A stretch of DNA of 18,290 nucleotides from an uncultured Fidelibacterota bacterium (lineage in GTDB: Bacteria; Fidelibacterota; Marinisomatia; Marinisomatales; TCS55), in the NCBI GenBank assembly GCA_913041075.1, contig CAJWGZ010000017.1:1-18290 (forward strand). The letters run 5' to 3'. The notes below the pieces were generated by a model. That model saw only the letters and a list, made by a program, of their open reading frames with translations. It did not search any database and was not told where the DNA came from. This document shows positions 1-8,149 of the stretch, piece by piece (within the stretch, counting starts at the first letter, position 1; the number at the start of each line of letters is the position of its first letter). Made by a program: the position numbers and the translations under genes.

Positions 1-1
1 C

Positions 2-1639
2 AACGATCCTGATCTAATTACGCCAGCTCATGAATTTGAAGATGGTATCGATTTTCTACCAACCAAACGACACATTCTTTTTGGTCATCATTTTACTTCT
101 ATAGCTGGCGCAGCGCCCATTATAGGACCGTGTGTTGCTGCATATTGGGGGTGGCTGCCAGCATTTGTTTGGGTAATACTAGGAACCGTATTTATGGGTG
201 CTGTTCATGATTTTGGTGCTTTAGTGGTCAGCGTTAAGGAAAAAGGTCGTAGTATCGCAGACATTACTGCTAGTGTAATTAATAGCCGTACAAGAATTAT
301 GTTCCTCATATTTGTAATGATGTTGATATGGTTAGTCCTGGCTGTTTTCGCTATGGCAATCGCTGACCTTTTTGTAAGTATACCTTCATCTGTTCTACCA
401 ATTAATATTCAAATTATTGTCGCATTAATTATTGGTTGGATCATATATAAGAAGGGCATGAATTCATTTATTCCTTCAATTATTGCACTTGGGGTACTTT
501 ACCTTTTTGTTTGGTTGGGCACCCAAATACCCTTGAGTTTTTCATCATTAGGATGGGCAAAAGACCAACAAACTTCAGTATGGATCATTATTTTATTTAT
601 TTATTCTGGAATTGCTAGCCTTTTACCGGTCTGGTTGCTTTTACAGCCGAGAGATTATATCAATAGCCATCAGTTATTAGTTGGACTTGGTCTAATATTT
701 CTTGGGATTGCAGTAGCGAATCCAATTATAGAAGCTCCACCGATCAGAACCAGTTTTGAAGCATCTGCGCCATCAATTTTTCCTTTATTATTTGTGACTA
801 TCGCCTGCGGTGCAATTAGCGGATTTCACGGATTAGTATCTTCAGGCACGACCTCCAAACAAATTAATAGTATAACAGACGCTAGGTTGATCGGTTATGG
901 TGGTATGATTGGAGAGGGGACATTAGCATTGGCTTCTACTATATGTGCCGTAGCGGGGATCGGGTTAGTATCTACTTGTAATTTACCAGCAATAGGTGCT
1001 GTATCAGATTTAACCTGGTCTGTTTATTATGATTCCTGGGCTCATGCTAGTGCGAATAAAGCTACTGCCTTCGTACTTGGTGGAGGCGCACTGCTCGAAT
1101 CATTAGGTATCTCACCTGAGCTTGCAAAAACGCTGATGGCGGTGCTTGTTATCGCTTTTGCAGCTACTACATTAGACACTGCCACTAGAATACAGAGATT
1201 TATAATAACCGAACTTGGAATTGTCCTGCGGTTTAAGTTATTAACGAATAGATATGCAGCTACCATTGCTGCTATTTTTCCGGCAATATTACTGGTTTTT
1301 GTAAATGTATCCCTGCCCAGCTCTACTGAGGCTAAACAAGTAGCATGGGTGCTTTGGCCCATATTTGGTGCAAGCAACCAGATGCTGGCTGCGTTGACAT
1401 TGATGGTATTGACTTTATATTTCTGGCAGAAAAATAAGCCAGTGCTGGCACTACTTATACCAATGATCCTTGTTATGCTGGTCACAATTGCAACACTGTG
1501 TTTGAAAGCCATGGAATTTTATAGTCAGTATACAATACTATTCGTAATTGACCTTTTTCTGATTGGGCTAGTTATGTGGATGATCGTGGAAGGTATTATT
1601 GTCTTTCAAAAGAAGCGAAAGATAAATGCCAACAATTGA
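2..1639 (+). CDS. cstA: CstA-family carbon starvation / peptide or pyruvate transporter, 5'-truncated
   Basis: Integral membrane transporter of the CstA family; known members (E. coli CstA, BtsT) import peptides or pyruvate during carbon limitation. The frame is open from base 2, upstream of the first ATG (194), and those extra codons carry family-conserved sequence: ITPAHEFEDGIDFLPT, then the hallmark GHHFTSIAGAAPIIGP, then GAVHDF. The gene therefore starts outside the window, and about 545 residues are visible. Roughly ten to twelve hydrophobic segments follow, with a conserved acidic TLDTATR motif (codons around 1174-1194) and WPIFGASNQMLAALTL near 1357-1402. The protein ends in a short basic tail and looks shorter than the 701-residue E. 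coli CstA. The substrate cannot be told from sequence. It converges on the methyltransferase gene with a 47-base gap and no clear terminator. Confidence 0.93.
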   Translation, partial: NDPDLITPAHEFEDGIDFLPTKRHILFGHHFTSIAGAAPIIGPCVAAYWGWLPAFVWVILGTVFMGAVHDFGALVVSVKEKGRSIADITASVINSRTRIMFLIFVMMLIWLVLAVFAMAIADLFVSIPSSVLPINIQIIVALIIGWIIYKKGMNSFIPSIIALGVLYLFVWLGTQIPLSFSSLGWAKDQQTSVWIIILFIYSGIASLLPVWLLLQPRDYINSHQLLVGLGLIFLGIAVANPIIEAPPIRTSFEASAPSIFPLLFVTIACGAISGFHGLVSSGTTSKQINSITDARLIGYGGMIGEGTLALASTICAVAGIGLVSTCNLPAIGAVSDLTWSVYYDSWAHASANKATAFVLGGGALLESLGISPELAKTLMAVLVIAFAATTLDTATRIQRFIITELGIVLRFKLLTNRYAATIAAIFPAILLVFVNVSLPSSTEAKQVAWVLWPIFGASNQMLAALTLMVLTLYFWQKNKPVLALLIPMILVMLVTIATLCLKAMEFYSQYTILFVIDLFLIGLVMWMIVEGIIVFQKKRKINANN

Positions 1640-1686
1640 GCATGAGTCTATATAATGAATTTGTAGAAATCCTGATTCCTACTGAA

Positions 1687-2472
1687 TTAATCTGATTGAT
1701 ATTGTTTTAATCGTTTTTTTCCTAGCTTTATATAGATTTTGTTCAATTCATAACCTAAAAAATGCCTTTTCATCATTTTTGCTGCCAGTGCAGTAGTTCC
1801 CGACCCTATGAATGGATCAAGAATGATATCGCCCGTAAATGAAAATAATTTAATTAATCGCAACGGTAATTCTACGGGAAATGGCGCTGGATGAGCCCGA
1901 TCGTGTTCTGGATGAAATTTCCATATACTGCTTATATACTCACGCCATTCATTTTTACCAAGCTTACTGTTAGTTTTTGTTTTTTTGTCCATCTTTTCTG
2001 GTAATCCATCTTTAACAAAGATATTTATAAATTCTATTGTATTGAGACCATAAAAGTTTGGAGGATGGGGATAGGACCCCATCATTAATTGATCTGTACT
2101 TCCTTTGTCCCAAATAATTAAATCATAACGAAAAAATTCAGTGTTGTTAAGGATATTGGTTTCAATATCATTATTAATATTGAGATAATCACGATTATGA
2201 TGAGTGTTCATCATTTTTTTATCCATGGGTAATATTGGTGAATTGATACACAGTTTTCCATTTGGTTTTAGAACTCGAAAACATTCTCTCCAAACGGGAT
2301 CCATACTCGATATATAATCTTCATAGGAATTACTGCTTCGCCCAATTTGATCCTGATGATTGTAATTCTTTGCATTAAAATATGGGGGACTGGTAACGAT
2401 CAAACGGATTGATTTATCAGGTATTTCATCCATTAAAACGCAAGATTTATTATAAATAATATCTTTTTCCAT
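1687..2472 (-). CDS. Orphan DNA methyltransferase, beta class, probably N4-cytosine (or N6-adenine)
   Basis: A 261-residue SAM-dependent DNA amino-methyltransferase. Catalytic motif IV is TSPPY at residues 27-31, and the SAM-binding motif I, DPFIGSGTTALA, lies C-terminal at 219-230. The order IV before I defines the beta class. The SPPY variant is usual for N4-cytosine enzymes such as the PvuII type, though some N6-adenine enzymes share it. A HPAPFPVELPLRLI block (194-207) just before motif I is typical of the family. The variable region around 80-180, which includes the target recognition region, is not recognisable to me, so no target site can be given. No restriction endonuclease lies beside it: neighbours are cstA (convergent) and a mutase gene (divergent). 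This points to an orphan regulatory or protective methylase, or the remnant of a restriction-modification system. No Shine-Dalgarno sequence precedes the ATG at 2472. Confidence 0.88.
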   Translation of the reverse strand: MEKDIIYNKSCVLMDEIPDKSIRLIVTSPPYFNAKNYNHQDQIGRSSNSYEDYISSMDPVWRECFRVLKPNGKLCINSPILPMDKKMMNTHHNRDYLNINNDIETNILNNTEFFRYDLIIWDKGSTDQLMMGSYPHPPNFYGLNTIEFINIFVKDGLPEKMDKKTKTNSKLGKNEWREYISSIWKFHPEHDRAHPAPFPVELPLRLIKLFSFTGDIILDPFIGSGTTALAAKMMKRHFLGYELNKIYIKLGKKRLKQYQSD

Positions 2473-2597
2473 TGGCAGAAATTTAGTGTATCAATTAATC
2501 TTTACAATTGCTAAATAGTATGATTCCTAAAAGCATCCAATTAATGATCAAAGTGTATTAATTTCTAAATAACATAAATTAAAATTGCACACTGACC
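2473..2597. promoter_or_regulatory. Divergent intergenic region between methyltransferase and mutase genes
   Basis: This 125-base, very AT-rich spacer separates two divergently transcribed genes and must hold the start signals of both if each is transcribed on its own. It contains two similar AT-rich stretches, AGTGTATCAATTAAT near 2486 and AGTGTATTAATTT near 2550, which could be regulator sites or chance. I cannot fix -35/-10 boxes with confidence. Confidence 0.35.
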
Positions 2598-4256
2598 GTG
2601 GGTAAAAGAAAAAAATCACAAAGAGAAGAACTAAAAAAATGGCAGGCTGACGTAAAAAATTCACCTGCCCGTGATTACAATTTTGATAGCATAAGTGGTA
2701 GATCTCTTGATCTACTATACTCTCCACAAAAAATTGATGATGAATATATCGAAAAACTCGGTTTTCCGGGGCAATATCCTTACACGCGAGGTGTTCATGC
2801 AAATATGTATCGCGGAAAACTTTGGACGATGCGGCAATTTTCCGGATTCGGCACACCTGAGGAGTCTAATGAACGCTATCATTATTTACTAAAGCAGGGA
2901 CAGACAGGGCTTTCCATTGCCTATGACATGCCTACTTTAATGGGGTATGATCCAGATCATCCAATTTCATTGGGTGAAGTAGGTAAATGCGGAGTGAATG
3001 TAGCAACGCTAAGAGACATGGAAATTCTATTGAAAGATATTGATTTAGGTAATGTTTCTATATCCCAAACGATAAATGGACCGGCCATGATTCTATTGGC
3101 TTTTTATGTTGCTCTTGCCGAAAACCAAGGAGTTCCATTAGATAAACTTCGTGGTACACTGCAAAATGATATTTTAAAAGAATTCACTGCCCAAAAAGAA
3201 TGGATTTTCCCTCCGGAACCTTCCATGCGTATTATCACTGATATGTTGGCCTTTTGTACAGAAAATATGCCCCAGTACAATACTATTTCAATTTCGGGTT
3301 ACCATATTCGCGAAGCTGGTTCTACAGCAGGTCAAGAACTCGCTTTTACATTAGCAGATGGATTCACCTATATCGAATATGCTTTAAATGCAGGATTACA
3401 GATTGACGATTTTGCCCCAAGATTATCCTTTTTTTTCAATTCCCATCTTGACTTTTTTGAAGAAATTGCAAAGTTCCGTGCTGCTCGTCGTATTTGGGCT
3501 CGCCATTTAAAAGAAAATTATGGTGCAAAAAATGAGCGGTCCTGGAAATTGCGATTTCATGCTCAAACCGCAGGGTGTTCTTTGACTGCCCAGCAACCTG
3601 AAAACAATATTTCCAGAACGGCCTTTCAAGCAATTGCTGCAGTATTTGGTGGTGCACAATCGCTGCATACAAATTCAATGGATGAAACATTAGCACTTCC
3701 TTCCGAAAAAGCAGCGGAGATCGCACTCAGAACACAGCAACTCATCGCTTATGAAACAGGCGTGGCTAATGTTGCGGACCCTCTGGGAGGCAGCTGGCTG
3801 ATTGAATCATTAACTGATCAGCTCGAACAGGAAGCGGAGAAATATTTTGAAGAGATTGAACACCTTGGAGGCGTTATTCAGGCAATAGAAAAGGGCTATT
3901 TTCAAAGAGAGATCGCCCGTTCTGCAAAGAGCTACCAAAAACTTGTTGATCAAAAGCAGCTTTTTATTGTAGGAGTGAACCAGTTTGGTAAAGATGATGA
4001 AAACATTGATATCCCCATACTAGAAATTGGACCAGAGGTGGAACAAATCCAGGTAAAAGCTGTAAATGAATTGAAAAATACTCGTAATGAAACTGCTGTT
4101 CAACAAGCACTTTACAAAATCCGAGAAACTTGCGCAAATGGTGGTAATATTATGCCGCCAATCATTGAAGCGGCAAAAGTTTATGTCACACTTGGTGAGA
4201 TTGTGACTGCGATGAAAGCTGAATTTGGGGAATGGCAAGAAGCTGCAGTTTTTTAA
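2598..4256 (+). CDS. icmA: B12-dependent acyl-CoA mutase large subunit, isobutyryl-CoA mutase type
   Basis: Substrate-binding TIM-barrel subunit of a coenzyme-B12 carbon-skeleton mutase, 552 residues. It ends where the C-terminal B12-binding domain would begin, so a separate small subunit is expected; none is in the window. Family landmarks are PYTRGVHANMYRG (61-73), WTMRQFSGFG (76-85), GTLQNDILKEF (186-196), SISGYHIREAG (231-241, with the conserved active-site His236) and SLTAQQPENN. Two specificity positions stand out: Phe81 and Gln199 occupy the places of Tyr89 and Arg207 of methylmalonyl-CoA mutase. Phe and Gln are the residues reported for isobutyryl-CoA mutase IcmA (Phe80/Gln198). The likely reaction is therefore isobutyryl-CoA to n-butyryl-CoA or a similar non-carboxylated acyl-CoA, although automatic annotation would call it methylmalonyl-CoA mutase. 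The start is a GTG (2598) without a clear ribosome binding site. No mutase chaperone (MeaB type) is adjacent. Confidence 0.9.
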   Translation: MGKRKKSQREELKKWQADVKNSPARDYNFDSISGRSLDLLYSPQKIDDEYIEKLGFPGQYPYTRGVHANMYRGKLWTMRQFSGFGTPEESNERYHYLLKQGQTGLSIAYDMPTLMGYDPDHPISLGEVGKCGVNVATLRDMEILLKDIDLGNVSISQTINGPAMILLAFYVALAENQGVPLDKLRGTLQNDILKEFTAQKEWIFPPEPSMRIITDMLAFCTENMPQYNTISISGYHIREAGSTAGQELAFTLADGFTYIEYALNAGLQIDDFAPRLSFFFNSHLDFFEEIAKFRAARRIWARHLKENYGAKNERSWKLRFHAQTAGCSLTAQQPENNISRTAFQAIAAVFGGAQSLHTNSMDETLALPSEKAAEIALRTQQLIAYETGVANVADPLGGSWLIESLTDQLEQEAEKYFEEIEHLGGVIQAIEKGYFQREIARSAKSYQKLVDQKQLFIVGVNQFGKDDENIDIPILEIGPEVEQIQVKAVNELKNTRNETAVQQALYKIRETCANGGNIMPPIIEAAKVYVTLGEIVTAMKAEFGEWQEAAVF

Positions 4257-4512
4257 TAATTATGGAAATAAATAGGAGATGAATATTTACTAGACGCCCA
4301 ATGAGCCAGCGCCGGTTTAAACCTATCACTAAACCGATTATTTGATTTATTTTGCAACAGCTACAATGATGGAATAAAATTTCTTTCTAAACTGCGGGAA
4401 AAAGAGATCAATAATATTGATCCATTGAGCATCTGATGCTAAAATAAAACAGTAATAATTTTAAAACAGTGAACCACTAAAATATTTTCTGTATTTATAC
4501 CAAGATTTTACC
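4257..4512. other. Intergenic gap with a possible gene remnant
   Basis: This 256-base spacer has no complete gene. A good-looking AGGAG (4273-4277) precedes an ATG that encodes only four residues before a stop (4279-4293). A plus-strand open stretch of 43 codons (4305-4433, stop TGA 4434-4436) reads ASAGLNLSLNRLFDLFCNSY and continues with a protein-like composition. It has no usable start and follows a stop directly, so it may be the decayed 3' end of a gene. A short inverted repeat, AGCAT-CTG-ATGCT (4428-4440), overlaps its end. The last 70 bases are A/T-rich and probably contain the promoter of the following operon. Confidence 0.3.
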
Positions 4513-5082
4513 ATGATAAAAAATCAGATAACTTTTGTCTTATTAGTTATAGCATTACTATCCTGTGACTCTGGCAACCACACCCGGACATATCATCTAA
4601 CCAAAGCAAAAAATAAAAGTTTCACACAGCCAGCCGTAGAAAATAAAAAGGAGTCATCTGGGTTTACATGGGAAAAGCCTGATTTATGGATTCCAACTGA
4701 AGGCTCTTCAATGAGACTGGCAAGTTTTGAAGTTCCTTATTCTACTGGATCTGGAGATTTGTCTATCATGGAATTAGGTGGATCTGGAGGAGGCCTCGAA
4801 GCCAATGTAAACCGCTGGCGAGGGCAGATAGGCTTGGATCCCTTAACCAAGATTGAGATTGAAAATGAAGCAGAAAACGGGGTGAGTGAACTTGGAACTT
4901 ATCAATTATTTAGGCTGATCAATCTTGAAAAAAAGGAGTCTGCTTTTCTTACGTTTATTGTTCCACTGAAGTCCAGCACACTATTCATTAAACTAAATGC
5001 CAGTGCAGATGGTATATTAGAATTAGAGGAAGATTTTAAAATTTTCTGTTTATCTATAAAACTTGAAAATAGTAACCAATGA
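4513..5082 (+). CDS. Predicted lipoprotein of unknown function, first gene of the cytochrome c maturation operon
   Basis: A 189-residue protein beginning with a short basic start, a hydrophobic stretch (6-16) and the lipobox LLSC with Cys18, so it is predicted to be lipid-anchored outside the cytoplasmic membrane. After a polar linker (about 19-50) a compact domain begins with FTWEKPDLW. It contains SSMRLASFEVPY, a glycine-rich LGGSGGGLEANVNRWRGQIG (close to 97-116) and, near the end, segments that look like beta strands. I do not recognise a named function. My recollection is that proteins with this SMRLASF ... NRWRGQIGL pattern occur in other bacteria near cytochrome c or haem-copper genes, but that is unverified. 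The stop codon overlaps the resB start by ATGA, so it is translationally coupled to System II genes and may assist cytochrome or haem handling outside the cytoplasmic membrane. Confidence 0.8.
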   Translation: MIKNQITFVLLVIALLSCDSGNHTRTYHLTKAKNKSFTQPAVENKKESSGFTWEKPDLWIPTEGSSMRLASFEVPYSTGSGDLSIMELGGSGGGLEANVNRWRGQIGLDPLTKIEIENEAENGVSELGTYQLFRLINLEKKESAFLTFIVPLKSSTLFIKLNASADGILELEEDFKIFCLSIKLENSNQ

Positions 5083-6203
5083 AACAGATCATTAAAATAG
5101 TAAGCAGTCCCAAAATTTTTGTCTACACGATAATTTGGCTTATGGTACTGGTTGTTCTTGGCACCCTTGCCCAGCGGGATATTGGTCTTTATGCATCCCA
5201 GCAGAAATATTTTTCGGCTAACATTACCTGGTTGGGCGGTATCATTCCTGTTCCGGGCGGTAGAATTACCATGATTATTATGCTGGTAAATCTCACATTC
5301 ATGGTTTTATTTAAACAAAATCTGTGGAAAATTAAAAAAATTGGTGTTCTTATTATGCATATTGGAGCACTTCTCCTTCTTATAGGTGGAGGGCTCACAG
5401 CAATATTTAGTTCAGAGGGAAACATGGTAATTGAAGAAGGGGCTCAATCAAATCGTGTGGATGACTATCATGATATGGAGCTGACTATTATTAATACTTC
5501 AAATGAGAGCCTGGATAAATACACAGTTTTTGATCAGCCCATATTGGGAAAGGGAAATATTTTATCCCATGAAAACCTAAATTTTAATATTGAGATTATT
5601 AGCTATCTTAGAAATTGCGAACCCTTAAAACGTACTGCACCCGCAGGAATTCATTATAAGGGTATGTTGAAAAATTTTATGTTGAGGTCGTTAAGGCCGG
5701 AAAAAGAAAATAGCCGAAATCGTCCTGGGATTACCTATCGGATTACGAATTCTGGATCCAGTAGTGATGGAATTTATGGCCTCTTCCTTGGACAATCTGT
5801 GCCACAAACTGCGGTCATAAATAATCAGAATTATGAATTTATCATTCGGAGGAAACGAACATACCTTCCCTTTGCAATTGAACTATTAGATTTTAAGAAA
5901 GTAATGCATACCGGAACAGGCATAGCAAAAAGTTACAGTTCGGAAGTTAACTTGATTGAAAATGGTATCCCCAGGAGAGTTTTGATAGAGATGAATGAAC
6001 CACTCCGCCATAAAGGATACACTTTTTTTCAATCGTCATTTATTGAGGGCCCGGAAGGAGAAGCAACGGTGCTGGCAGCGGTAAAAAATTATGGCAGGTC
6101 ATTCCCCTATATTTCAAGTATCATTATGAGCATCGGACTGCTCCTGCATTTATTGAAAAATATTCCGAAACTTCTACAGAAAAATCCCAGGGTTGCTGAA
6201 TGA
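5079..6203 (+). CDS. resB: Cytochrome c biogenesis protein ResB (CcsB)
   Basis: ResB/Ccs1 partner of CcsA in System II cytochrome c maturation: a membrane protein with a large extracytoplasmic domain that helps present reduced haem and apocytochrome. Hydrophobic segments lie at about 14-30, 62-78 and 88-110, and a final one at 343-360; the region between the third and fourth is the extracytoplasmic domain. The motif MNEPLRHKGYTFFQSSF (305-321), just before the last membrane segment, is typical of ResB. TLAQRD after the first helix is another family hallmark. His94 in the third helix and His357 in the fourth are candidate haem ligands. The 374-residue length fits short ResB forms. ATGA overlaps on both sides place it in one operon with the lipoprotein and ccsA. 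Confidence 0.9.
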   Translation: MKQIIKIVSSPKIFVYTIIWLMVLVVLGTLAQRDIGLYASQQKYFSANITWLGGIIPVPGGRITMIIMLVNLTFMVLFKQNLWKIKKIGVLIMHIGALLLLIGGGLTAIFSSEGNMVIEEGAQSNRVDDYHDMELTIINTSNESLDKYTVFDQPILGKGNILSHENLNFNIEIISYLRNCEPLKRTAPAGIHYKGMLKNFMLRSLRPEKENSRNRPGITYRITNSGSSSDGIYGLFLGQSVPQTAVINNQNYEFIIRRKRTYLPFAIELLDFKKVMHTGTGIAKSYSSEVNLIENGIPRRVLIEMNEPLRHKGYTFFQSSFIEGPEGEATVLAAVKNYGRSFPYISSIIMSIGLLLHLLKNIPKLLQKNPRVAE

Positions 6204-8065
6204 TGAAGCTTTATTTAAGATTATTTTTTTCTATTTTCCTACTTCTTCCTTCATTATACGGCAGAGATTTTGAAGTGAGGAATTTTCCTATTCAAGATGA
6301 AGGCCGCATCAAACCTCTTGATACTTATGCCCGGAATCAGCTGTTGGCATTTTACGGAAAACGGTCGCTGAAACACGAAAATTTGTCTGCTATTGACTGG
6401 ATTTTTGATCTGATACTCAATCCTGAGAAAGGAGGGGAAAAAAAAGTATTTAATATCCGGAATCCTGAGGTTACTGCCAGCCTGAGATTGGAATGGACCA
6501 ATGAGCATAAATATAGTTTTAATGAGGTGATTCTAGGACTCAAAGAACAGTTGGAATTAGTTAGCGAATTCTACAATAAACCGGACGAATCTCGTACCAT
6601 TTTTGAAAAGCAGTTTCTGGAAATATACTTCAATGCCCTACGGTTCAAAGAAATTACCTATAGCCTGAGTTGTCTGGCGCCGTTTATCGAAGTCAATGAT
6701 TCTCTCCTGGCAGAAAAACTTAATACATCACCTGGGAAAGCGGTCAGTTATGCACATCTTGTAAAACAATTCCACACTTTAACCGAGATGTTTCTTACCG
6801 TCATGAATAAACCTGAAGAAGAGTTATCACAATCTGATAAAGAGCTTAATATGATTCTTTTAACACTCCAACACACCAGCTCGGATGATTATGCACAGGC
6901 ACTAAAATTAATTCCTCCGTCACCTCTTGATGAGACCGGAACCTGGCTTTCCCCCTGGGAGTTAATGGATGGCAGACCTCGTGCACCCTATCAGGATAAA
7001 ATCCTCAATGCTCTGGAAAAATATCTGTCTGGACGAGCTTTGGGTGATGAAAACATAATGAATTCAGCGTTGACGGATTATGAGGCAGGAATTTCAGCCA
7101 TTACCATAGGCAAACCGGACATCAATATTCTGAAGAAAGAAACCTGGGTGAATAAAGCGAATCTATTTTATATCAGTGTGGCATTTTATTTGTCAGCATT
7201 TATTTTCCTAGGATTGAGCTGGATGTTTCATCAGTCCAAATATCTGCAGAGAATTTCCGCAGGCTTTCTTGGCCTGGGGCTTTTGTATCATACCTATGGT
7301 ATATGCCTCAGGATGTTCATTATGGGGCGTCCTCCGGTGTCTACTTTATATGAGTCAGTTATCTTTGTAGGATTTGTCACCGTGGTCTGTGCAGTTATAA
7401 TTGAATATTTTCGCAGAGATGGATTGGGATTATTCGTCGGAGCATTAAGCGGAGCTATTTTCCATTATATTGGTTTTGGTTATGCTGCGGATGGAGATAC
7501 ACTGGGGATGCTGGTGGCAGTACTCAATTCTAATTTCTGGTTGGCTACCCATGTTACTACCATTACACTGGGCTATGGGGTAACAGTGGTCGCTGGATTT
7601 ATTGGGCATCTGTATCTCATACAAATGATACGGAATCCTAAAAATAATACCCTATTAAAAAGTATCAATAAAAACATGTTTGGAATCACCCTCATAGCTC
7701 TTTTCTTTACTCTGTTTGGAACCATTCTGGGAGGGATTTGGGCTGATCAATCCTGGGGTAGATTCTGGGGATGGGACCCCAAGGAAAATGGGGCTCTGCT
7801 GATTGTTATGTGGCATGTAATGATGATTCATATGCGTATCACTGGCAAAGTAAAACCAGAAGGTTTTGCCCTTGGTTTAATAATGAATATTATTATAGTA
7901 ATGATGGCTTGGTTTGGTGTGAATCTATTGAATGTAGGTCTCCATAGCTACGGTTTTACCAGTGGTATTGCTCGGAATTTATTTCTATTTACGGCCCTTG
8001 AATTGATTACCGGTTTTGGGACATATTACTGGGCGCAATCCAGAAAGGGTAGATTAGTTGTCTAA
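6200..8065 (+). CDS. ccsA: Cytochrome c biogenesis protein CcsA (ResC) with N-terminal extracytoplasmic extension
   Basis: Haem-handling protein of System II cytochrome c maturation, 621 residues. A signal peptide-like or anchor segment (1-21) is followed by a roughly 295-residue soluble domain that opens with FPIQDEGRIKPLDTYARNQL (29-48), a pattern common in CcsA proteins with an extension. The CcsA core begins near 322 and has about eight membrane helices. The tryptophan-rich WWD haem motif is WADQSWGRFWGWDPKEN (514-530). Candidate haem-ligand histidines are His364 (LLYHTYG), His451 (WLATHV) and His582 (VGLHSYG), matching the TM-His, P-His1 and P-His2 positions. The start can be either ATG of the ATGATG at 6200; both overlap the resB stop. 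The thioredoxin-like reductants CcdA and ResA are not in the window. Confidence 0.93.
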   Translation: MMKLYLRLFFSIFLLLPSLYGRDFEVRNFPIQDEGRIKPLDTYARNQLLAFYGKRSLKHENLSAIDWIFDLILNPEKGGEKKVFNIRNPEVTASLRLEWTNEHKYSFNEVILGLKEQLELVSEFYNKPDESRTIFEKQFLEIYFNALRFKEITYSLSCLAPFIEVNDSLLAEKLNTSPGKAVSYAHLVKQFHTLTEMFLTVMNKPEEELSQSDKELNMILLTLQHTSSDDYAQALKLIPPSPLDETGTWLSPWELMDGRPRAPYQDKILNALEKYLSGRALGDENIMNSALTDYEAGISAITIGKPDINILKKETWVNKANLFYISVAFYLSAFIFLGLSWMFHQSKYLQRISAGFLGLGLLYHTYGICLRMFIMGRPPVSTLYESVIFVGFVTVVCAVIIEYFRRDGLGLFVGALSGAIFHYIGFGYAADGDTLGMLVAVLNSNFWLATHVTTITLGYGVTVVAGFIGHLYLIQMIRNPKNNTLLKSINKNMFGITLIALFFTLFGTILGGIWADQSWGRFWGWDPKENGALLIVMWHVMMIHMRITGKVKPEGFALGLIMNIIIVMMAWFGVNLLNVGLHSYGFTSGIARNLFLFTALELITGFGTYYWAQSRKGRLVV

Positions 8066-8086
8066 AGATTTTTCTGGATATTTAAT

Positions 8087-8114
8087 TTGGACTTGGTTTT
8101 TCTATCGGTATTCA
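8087..8114 (+). promoter_or_regulatory. Weak candidate promoter for the GAPDH-like/MBL gene pair
   Basis: The 84-base gap after ccsA contains TTGGAC (8087-8092) and, 16 bases on, TATTCA (8109-8114). The -10 match is poor, so this is only the best candidate seen. The region also carries a good Shine-Dalgarno AAGGAG (8135-8140), nine bases before the ATG at 8150. This is one of the few strong ribosome binding sites in the window. Confidence 0.2.
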
Positions 8115-8149
8115 AAAAATAGTAAGTTTTCAAAAAGGAGCAATTCATA

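Noticed and set aside
1042..1512. 156-codon minus-strand open frame inside cstA
   Set aside because: It lies wholly opposite a strongly supported transporter sequence, has low-complexity composition and no recognisable motif: a shadow frame.
1663..1682. Hairpin GTAG..CTAC between cstA and the methyltransferase as a bidirectional terminator
   Set aside because: The stem is only four pairs before a mismatch, and no T run follows on either strand.
4428..4440. Inverted repeat AGCAT-CTG-ATGCT as a terminator
   Set aside because: Five-base stem, low GC and followed by A-rich rather than T-rich sequence, so it is not a convincing terminator.
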